Source: Clostridiales bacterium
GTDB taxonomy: Bacteria; Bacillota; Clostridia; Oscillospirales; Oscillospiraceae
DNA: 43,348 bases
Direction: 5' to 3'
NCBI GenBank assembly: GCA_004553495.1
Contig: SFLE01000011.1
Coordinates: forward strand, 1 to 43,348
Position 1 is the first letter of the stretch, and the number at the start of each line of letters is the position of its first letter. Position numbers and translations under genes: made by a program. The notes beneath the pieces are model-generated. The model was not told where the DNA came from, searched no databases, and was given only the letters and a program-made list of their open reading frames with translations. This document shows, in pieces, positions 38,286 through 43,348 of the stretch.

Positions 38286-38724
38286 TTTTCTCTCCGATAT
38301 ACCGAATAAGGTAGTCTATCGCTTCGGTGTACCCCGCAAATCCGTGTCCGCATATGGTTTTTACGCAGGCGGCTCTGACATAGCTCACCTGACGGAAGTC
38401 CTCGCGCTCGGACACCTCGGAAATGTGCACCTCCACCGTGGGTATGACGACACCCTTTACGGCGTCCGCTATCGCAACGGAGGTGTGCGTATATGCCGCG
38501 GGGTTAAACACAATTCCGTCAACGCCGGAGAAATACGCCTTCTGTATCTCGTCAACGAGGCTGCCCTCGTGGTTAGACTGGTAAAACTCTACCGCAACGC
38601 CCTTATCCTGTGCATGGGCGGCAATGAGCTCAAGCAGATCCTTATAGCTGTCGGAGCCGTATATCTCCGGCTCTCTTATGCCGAGCATATTTATATTCGG
38701 TCCGTTCAGTACGAGAATTTTCAT
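38275..38724 (-). CDS. aroQ: 3-dehydroquinate dehydratase, type II
   Basis: This enzyme of 149 residues dehydrates 3-dehydroquinate. Type II features are LNGPNINMLGIREPEIYG at the N-terminus (catalytic Tyr), EFYQSNHEGSLVDEIQKA, NPAAYTHTSVAIADA and VEVHISEVSEREDFRQ with the catalytic His. It starts in an ATGA overlap with the aroE-aroK fusion gene. Confidence 0.96.
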   Translation of the reverse strand: MKILVLNGPNINMLGIREPEIYGSDSYKDLLELIAAHAQDKGVAVEFYQSNHEGSLVDEIQKAYFSGVDGIVFNPAAYTHTSVAIADAVKGVVIPTVEVHISEVSEREDFRQVSYVRAACVKTICGHGFAGYTEAIDYLIRYIGEKNEG

Positions 38725-39959
38725 TTTTTCAGCTCCTTCAGCACCTCGCGCGCCTCCTCCTCGGGAGTCTTGTTCGCATCGATGGTTATCTCCGCTGCCG
38801 CTCTATATATCTCATAGCGCTCGGCATAGAGCTTATCGAGCGCGCTGCGCTTGGACGCAAGCGGTCGGTCGTCGGTTGCAATGAGATTTTCCGGCGCTCT
38901 GTCGAGGAAAACGATAACGCCGTTACGCTTGAGCGCCCTTATATTATCCCTGTCGAGCACCGCGCCGCCGCCGGTTGCGATTATCTTGCCGCCGGTCGCG
39001 GCAAGCTCGGCGATAGTCTCTTTTTCTATTTTTCTGAACTCCGCCTCGCCGTGCTTTGCGAAGAACTCGGCTATGGGCATGCCTATCTTTTTAACTATGT
39101 GCTCATCCGTGTCGCACAGCTCGCAGCCGGTCATTTTGCTCAGAGGCCCGCCCACGGTGGTCTTTCCGCTCGACGGCATACCGACGAGAGCTATATTGCG
39201 CTTTGCGTTTCTCACGCTCAGAAACGCTTTGCTCACCAGCGTCTCGTCCAGCGGAATATCCTGAAACACAGCCGCAGCGTGCACCGCCTGTGCCGAGAGC
39301 ATATACAGTCCGCCCTCGGCGGCAATGCCCCTCTCCTGCGCATCTAAAACGAGGTTCGTCCTCAGCGGGTTATATATCGCATCGAGCACTCCGCAGAGCT
39401 CGGGAAATGCCGAAATGTCAATGGGTCTGCCGTCCTGCTTGGGGTACATTCCCGCGGGGGTGGCGTTTATTATCACCTGTGCATCGCTGTGCTCGGAAAC
39501 AGCCTGCTCATAGGTAAGGCTGCCGTCGCGCCCCGTGCGCGAGACATAGTGAACGCTCTCGCAGCCCATGTATTCTGCCAGCGCGTGAGCTGTTTTTGAA
39601 GCGCCGCCCGTGCCGAGGATGAGCACCTTTTTGCCTTTCATGTCAACGCCTGTGTGCTTTGCAAGAGCAAGCATTCCGGCAAAATCGGTGTTGTCGCCGA
39701 TGAGCCTGCCGTTTCGGTTCACTATAGTGTTGACTGCGCCGATGTTTCTTGCCGTTTCCGTTATCTCGTCGAGATACGGCATCACAGTCTGCTTATAGGG
39801 TATGGTCACATTTATCCCGCAAAAATCGCGGTTTTTAAGGAAGTCGCCGAGCTCATCAGGTCTGAGCTCGTGCAGCTCGTATTCATAATCGGCTATCTGA
39901 GCATGTATCTCGCAGGAATAGCTGTGGGTCAAATGCTCACCGATAAGTCCGTATTTCAT
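38721..39959 (-). CDS. aroE-aroK: Bifunctional shikimate dehydrogenase / shikimate kinase
   Basis: One 412-residue chain carries two consecutive steps. Residues 1 to about 248 are AroE: LTHSYSCEIH, VTIPYKQTVM (Lys56), GDNTDFAGM (Asp92) and the NADP loop LGTGGASKTA. Residues about 254-412 are AroK: Walker A GMPSSGKTT (Lys266), CDTDEHI, ATGGGAVL and the lid motif DDRPLA. There is no linker rich in Pro or Gly, only the helix around 240-253. All key residues of both enzymes are present, so both activities are expected. SD AGGAGTTAACCC. Confidence 0.95.
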   Translation of the reverse strand: MKYGLIGEHLTHSYSCEIHAQIADYEYELHELRPDELGDFLKNRDFCGINVTIPYKQTVMPYLDEITETARNIGAVNTIVNRNGRLIGDNTDFAGMLALAKHTGVDMKGKKVLILGTGGASKTAHALAEYMGCESVHYVSRTGRDGSLTYEQAVSEHSDAQVIINATPAGMYPKQDGRPIDISAFPELCGVLDAIYNPLRTNLVLDAQERGIAAEGGLYMLSAQAVHAAAVFQDIPLDETLVSKAFLSVRNAKRNIALVGMPSSGKTTVGGPLSKMTGCELCDTDEHIVKKIGMPIAEFFAKHGEAEFRKIEKETIAELAATGGKIIATGGGAVLDRDNIRALKRNGVIVFLDRAPENLIATDDRPLASKRSALDKLYAERYEIYRAAAEITIDANKTPEEEAREVLKELKK

Positions 39960-41056
39960 GGGTTAACTCCTTTCGTAAGCACATCGGTGCCATAGCGTTG
40001 GCTGAGCATATCGCATACGCACAGCGCCGTAACGCTTGACAGCACCGGACATATGCGCCGGATTATCGCCGGATCGTGCCTTCCGTGTATGCTCAGCTCC
40101 GCATTTTCGTTTTTCAGAAAATCCACCGTATCCTGCGGCTTGGCTATCGACGGCGTGGGCTTGACCACACAGTCAAATATGATTGGCATACCGTTTGTGA
40201 TTCCACCGTTTATGCCGCCGTTATTGTTGGTTTTCGTTATGATCGTACCGTTATCTACGCAAAATGTGTCGTTAGCCTCGCTGCCGCGCATAGCGCCGAG
40301 CTTAAAGCCCGCGCCGAACTCGATGCCCTTCACGGCTCCGATGCTGAACACCGCGTGGGAGATCATGCTCTCAACGCTGTCAAACCACGGCTCGCCAACG
40401 CCCGCAGGTACGCCGCAGACAACGGTTTGCGTAACTCCGCCGATGCTGTCGCCGTCCTTACCTGCATCGAGTATGCGCTGAGCCATCTCGCTGCCGCACG
40501 CATCATCGAGCACCGGAAAGCTCTTGGCGTTTAAAAGTGCAATGTCCTTTTCAATATCGTTAAGCTCGCGGTCGTGCACGCCGCCGCAGCTGAGAATATG
40601 CGTTCCTATGCTTATCCCGATGCTCTCGAGCGCAGGAACGAGTATGCCGCCGGCTGCAACGATCGCAGCCGTAACGCGCCCCGAAAAGTGACCTCCGCCG
40701 CGGTAGTCCTCATTCCCGTGATACTTGCACCATGCCGAGTAGTCCGCGTGAGCGGGGCGCGCCACGCCGTAGCCGTAATCCACACTACGGGTGTTTTCAT
40801 TGGGTATGACTATGCAGATCGGCGTTCCTGTGGTCTTATCGTTAAACACGCCGCTGAGTATCTCAAACTTATCCTCTTCCCTGCGCGGAGTGTCAAGCGC
40901 TGAGGAGGGACGGCGGCGCGCAAGAAGCTTTTCCATCGCATCTCGGCTCACCGGTATTCCTGGGGCAAGCCCGTCTATCACGCAGCCGACCGCCGCGCCG
41001 TGGCTCTCGCCGAATATCGTAAGGCAAACGCTCTGACCGAATGTATTTTTCATCAT
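39956..41056 (-). CDS. aroC: Chorismate synthase
   Basis: This 366-residue FMN-dependent enzyme makes chorismate from EPSP. Signature segments: N-terminal GESHGAAVGCVIDGLAPG, then RRPSSALDTPRREEDK, YRGGGHFSGRVTAAIVAAG, and C-terminal HDPAIIRRICPV. The ATG at 41056 abuts the aroB stop codon and uses the GGAGGAC inside the end of aroB as ribosome site; the next ATG is one codon later. Confidence 0.96.
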   Translation of the reverse strand: MMKNTFGQSVCLTIFGESHGAAVGCVIDGLAPGIPVSRDAMEKLLARRRPSSALDTPRREEDKFEILSGVFNDKTTGTPICIVIPNENTRSVDYGYGVARPAHADYSAWCKYHGNEDYRGGGHFSGRVTAAIVAAGGILVPALESIGISIGTHILSCGGVHDRELNDIEKDIALLNAKSFPVLDDACGSEMAQRILDAGKDGDSIGGVTQTVVCGVPAGVGEPWFDSVESMISHAVFSIGAVKGIEFGAGFKLGAMRGSEANDTFCVDNGTIITKTNNNGGINGGITNGMPIIFDCVVKPTPSIAKPQDTVDFLKNENAELSIHGRHDPAIIRRICPVLSSVTALCVCDMLSQRYGTDVLTKGVNP

Positions 41057-42058
41057 TTAGTCCTCCAATCGGTTGAGCACCTCGTCCGCGCTCATGCGCC
41101 GAAGCTCAAACGAGCCGATCTTATCCACGCAAACGCAGCTTATGCCGTCAGTACCCATTTTCTTATCGTGCTTGAGGTACGGCATGAGCTCTGCGGCACT
41201 CTGCTCTATTTTGTACGGCAGCCCATATTTTTTGAGCACATTCTCTATGCGCAGAGCAGCCTCTTTCCCGCTCATGGGCATCATGCCGAGCGCGACGCAC
41301 TCGCCGTGCAGCAGCCTGCCTTCATTAAAGCTCTCAACGGCGTGACCGATCGTGTGCCCGAAATTCAGAACTTTTCTCAGTCCCGTCTCGCGCGGGTCGA
41401 GCTCCACAACGCTCTTTTTTATAAGCAGCGCGCGGTGTATGATCTCCGGAAGGTCCCCTGTGAGATCGGCGCTGTTTTCAATGATAGAGAAAAGCTCTGC
41501 GTCGTTCGTTGCCGCCATTTTTATCGCTTCCGCAAGCCCCGCCATGAGCTGGCGGCGCTCAAGCGTTTGCAGCACATCGGGGTCTATGATGACCCTTTTC
41601 GGCTGATAAAACGCGCCGACGATGTTTTTAACGCCGTCTAAGTCTATCGCGGTCTTGCCGCCTATGGACGAATCGACCTGCGACAGAAGCGTGGTGGGGA
41701 TATTGTAAAAATCAACGCCGCGCATATAGCAGGCCGCCGCAAAGCCGCTGAGGTCGCCCACAACGCCGCCGCCCACTGCGACAACGCAGTCGCCCCTCGT
41801 AAACGAGGCGTCCAGCATTGCCGACAAAAGGTGCCTGAACTCGTCAAAGCACTTGCTCTGCTCGCCGCGGGGTATGGTGACTATCTTTGGCGACGCGCAC
41901 TGCGCCGCAACGGTCTCCGCATACTCTGGCGGCACTCCGGTGTCGGTCACTATGAGCGCTTTCCGCTCGAGATTCAAGAGCTTTCCGCCATTTTTGATCG
42001 CTCCTGACTCGAGAACAATATCATAATCCCATGTATCGGTGCTTACGGGGATGAGCAT
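41057..42058 (-). CDS. aroB: 3-dehydroquinate synthase
   Basis: This 333-residue NAD and Zn-dependent enzyme makes 3-dehydroquinate from DAHP. Motifs: VAVGGGVVGDLSGFAAACYMRG, PTTLLSQVDSSIGGKTAID, the Zn ligand region LAEAIKMAA and NFGHTIGHAVE. It starts five bases after the pheA stop, with GGAGAG at the end of pheA serving as ribosome site. Confidence 0.95.
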   Translation of the reverse strand: MLIPVSTDTWDYDIVLESGAIKNGGKLLNLERKALIVTDTGVPPEYAETVAAQCASPKIVTIPRGEQSKCFDEFRHLLSAMLDASFTRGDCVVAVGGGVVGDLSGFAAACYMRGVDFYNIPTTLLSQVDSSIGGKTAIDLDGVKNIVGAFYQPKRVIIDPDVLQTLERRQLMAGLAEAIKMAATNDAELFSIIENSADLTGDLPEIIHRALLIKKSVVELDPRETGLRKVLNFGHTIGHAVESFNEGRLLHGECVALGMMPMSGKEAALRIENVLKKYGLPYKIEQSAAELMPYLKHDKKMGTDGISCVCVDKIGSFELRRMSADEVLNRLED

Positions 42059-42063
42059 TCAGA

Positions 42064-43170
42064 TCACTCTCCGATTTTAAGATTTGAGTAGTAGGTGCCT
42101 ACGAGCTTGAGCTTTGCGCATATCGCGGACAGCTCGCGCAGCATATCCCTGCCGTTTTCGTTGTTTATGTTGCCTTCCGCCTCGATGTAGAAGAAGTAAT
42201 TCCACTGAAGGTCCTTCATCGGGCGTGAGCGGAGGTTTCGCATATTGAAGCCGTGCGCGCCGATGATGTTTAGCGTCTGCGCGAGGGCTCCCGCCTCGTT
42301 CTGCACGGTGAACACGAGGATGAAGCTCTCCTCATCGCGGCGCGAGGACGGCGACGGACGGTTCTGCGCTCTCGAGAGCGCGGCAAAGCGGGTGGTGTTA
42401 TTCTTGCTGTCGTTTATGACCTTGTCGAGAACTCTCAGCCCGAAAATGTCCGAGGTCTCGTCCGAGGCTATCGCGGCAACGGTTTTATCGCCGCTTTCCT
42501 TAACATACTTTGCCGCGAGCGCGGTGTTTGAAAACGCCCGAGTCTCGAAGCCGTGGCTGCGGATATAATCGCCGCACTGGTCGAGCGCCTGCTGGTGGCT
42601 GATGACCGTTTTTATGTCATCAAGCGTTGCTCCCTGAGCGCCGAGCAGATTGTGCGATATTGAAAGATCCACCACCTGATTTACGAACAGGTCGCCGGAG
42701 AAAATAAGGTCCATGACCGTTCCGACCTCACCGGCGGCGCTGTTTTCAAGCGGCAGCACAACGCAGTCGTAGTCCCCGCGCTCTACCGCCTTGTAAGCGT
42801 CGGCAAAATCGGAGAACGCGACAAGCTGCGCCTCGGGGAACATTTTCTTTGCCGCTATGTGCGCATAAGCGCCCTCAACTCCGCAGTAGGTAACGCGCAT
42901 TCCGTTTAAAAGCTGCGACTGATACTCGCATGAAAGGTCTATCGTTTTTTTAAGAAACTGCACATAGTACGACTCTATTGCCGCATCGCTTATAAGCGAA
43001 CAGTTGCGGTTTATGAGCTCCTGCTCGCGCACGACATCCTTAATGGAAAGACCGTGCTCGCGCTTGTAGTCCGCAATGCCGGAGCACAGGCTCATACGCT
43101 TTTCAAACAGCTCCGCCATCTGGGCGTCTATACGGCTTATCTCTTTTCTGGCTTCCTGAAGTTCATTCAT
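42064..43170 (-). CDS. pheA: Bifunctional chorismate mutase / prephenate dehydratase
   Basis: This 368-residue protein opens the aromatic operon. Residues 1 to about 85 form an AroQ-class chorismate mutase (LQEARKEISRIDAQMAELFEKRM, then DVVREQELINRN). About 92-270 form the prephenate dehydratase (GVEGAYAHIAAKKMF, LPLENSAAGEV, NTTRFAAL). About 280-368 form the ACT regulatory domain (VQNEAGALAQTLNIIGAHGFNMRNLRSRP). The ACT domain predicts feedback inhibition by Phe. A TTGCAGAGG sequence lies upstream of the ATG at 43170; transcription enters through the attenuator at 43204-43348. Confidence 0.95.
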   Translation of the reverse strand: MNELQEARKEISRIDAQMAELFEKRMSLCSGIADYKREHGLSIKDVVREQELINRNCSLISDAAIESYYVQFLKKTIDLSCEYQSQLLNGMRVTYCGVEGAYAHIAAKKMFPEAQLVAFSDFADAYKAVERGDYDCVVLPLENSAAGEVGTVMDLIFSGDLFVNQVVDLSISHNLLGAQGATLDDIKTVISHQQALDQCGDYIRSHGFETRAFSNTALAAKYVKESGDKTVAAIASDETSDIFGLRVLDKVINDSKNNTTRFAALSRAQNRPSPSSRRDEESFILVFTVQNEAGALAQTLNIIGAHGFNMRNLRSRPMKDLQWNYFFYIEAEGNINNENGRDMLRELSAICAKLKLVGTYYSNLKIGE

Positions 43171-43203
43171 GTTCTGTACCTCTGCAACTAAGATTTATTC
43201 AAA

Positions 43204-43235
43204 TAAAAAACGGTTCCTTTTTGGTAAAGGAACCG
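43204..43235 (-). terminator. Leader terminator of the aromatic operon
   Basis: On the minus strand CGGTTCCTTT pairs with AAAGGAACCG around a five-base loop, followed by TTTTTTATTT. It lies about 35 bases before pheA and inside the leader, so it acts as an attenuator rather than an end of operon. Confidence 0.88.
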
Positions 43236-43300
43236 CATTCAATGACAATTATTCGCCGCATCGCACGGCGTTATTCCGGTGCATCGATGTCCTTTACCAA
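43221..43300 (-). promoter_or_regulatory. Antiterminator pairing in the aromatic operon leader
   Basis: On the minus strand TTGGTAAAGGA (43300 to 43290) is perfectly complementary to TCCTTTACCAA (43231 to 43221). The second strand includes most of the 5' arm and the loop of the terminator, so the two structures exclude each other. A separate hairpin can form between the two strands (CATCG/CGATG with a CAC/GTG extension). Confidence 0.75.
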
Positions 43301-43348
43301 GCGGGTCTGCTCCAGCCGAAGCAATAAAAAGCGCAGTACGAATAAAAT
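43294..43348 (-). CDS. Aromatic leader peptide, 3' part (start outside window)
   Basis: One minus-strand frame ends FYSYCAFYCFGWSRPAW-stop: eight of 17 visible codons are Phe, Tyr or Trp. Its TAA (43294-43296) lies inside the 11-nt antiterminator strand. This is the layout of a ribosome-sensing leader peptide. The start codon lies beyond the window edge. The two other minus frames are also open here, so the coding claim rests on the aromatic run and on the position of the stop codon. Confidence 0.62.
   Translation of the reverse strand, partial: FYSYCAFYCFGWSRPAW

Noticed and set aside
43180..43240. Small frames across the leader terminator with a few Phe/Tyr codons
   Set aside because: They lie on the terminator itself, where a ribosome would always disrupt it, and they have no ribosome binding sites.
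43171..43348. T-box riboswitch in the aromatic operon leader
   Set aside because: The T-box sequence and antiterminator consensus are absent; an aromatic leader peptide with an 11-nt antiterminator explains the layout better.
43271..43348. C-terminal end of an upstream protein (frame ending in LVKDIDAPE) as an alternative to the leader peptide
   Set aside because: This frame is also open, but it does not explain the stop codon inside the antiterminator or the aromatic run in the other frame. It cannot be excluded until sequence to the right is available.
1..43348. CRISPR arrays, insertion sequences and rRNA genes
   Set aside because: No regularly spaced repeats, transposase motifs or rRNA segments were found on either strand.

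Overview
The window is a GC-rich Firmicutes chromosome segment, most likely class Clostridia and plausibly the Oscillospirales. This placement is inferred from gene content: a DUF1292 gene beside a 6S-like RNA, a BofC-like protein, an Na+-pumping oxaloacetate decarboxylase operon, strong purine-rich ribosome binding sites and sigma-A type promoters. No rRNA or other direct taxonomic marker is present.

Layout. At 1-3100 lies a two-gene SbcD/SbcC-like (YhaO/YhaN-like) nuclease and ATPase pair, followed by a small lipoprotein and an RlmD-type 23S rRNA methyltransferase. At 4745-7560 is a mixed zone with an AT-rich orphan stretch, a GH25 lysozyme, a stand-alone sigma region-4 protein with a small partner gene, tRNA-Thr and tRNA-Tyr, and a broken four-helix-bundle gene. 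At 7559-11490 are a DUF1810 protein, a purine-type NCS2 permease, a small zinc-ribbon-like protein and glutamate dehydrogenase.

At 11502-19900, on the minus strand, is a compact 14-gene phage-derived cassette. It holds terminase small and large subunits, portal, prohead protease, decoration protein, major capsid, head-tail adaptors, a LysM hub protein, a gpD-like hub and a tiny spike-like protein. No tape measure, sheath, integrase, repressor, lysis or replication gene is recognisable, yet every reading frame is intact. It is sealed off upstream by two terminators following a probable 6S RNA (20061-20257), and downstream by the gdhA terminator.

At 20287-27156 are DUF1292 and BofC-like genes, a class A penicillin-binding protein with a small companion, and a four-gene biotin-dependent Na+ pump (oadA, oadG, biotin carrier, oadB). 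At 27247-33946 is an exporter island: a TetR regulator with a strong promoter and a 28-bp dyad, a membrane-embedded XRE regulator, two ABC exporters, three mini membrane proteins and a gene remnant.

At 33983-43170, on the minus strand, is a complete shikimate to Phe/Tyr operon in the order pheA, aroB, aroC, aroE-aroK fusion, aroQ, aroA, tyrA, aroG, aminotransferase. Its leader at the right edge looks like a classical translation-coupled attenuator: the end of a leader peptide very rich in Phe, Tyr and Trp, a stop codon inside an 11-nt antiterminator strand, and an intrinsic terminator. This attenuator and the intact but tail-poor phage cassette are the two most interesting observations.
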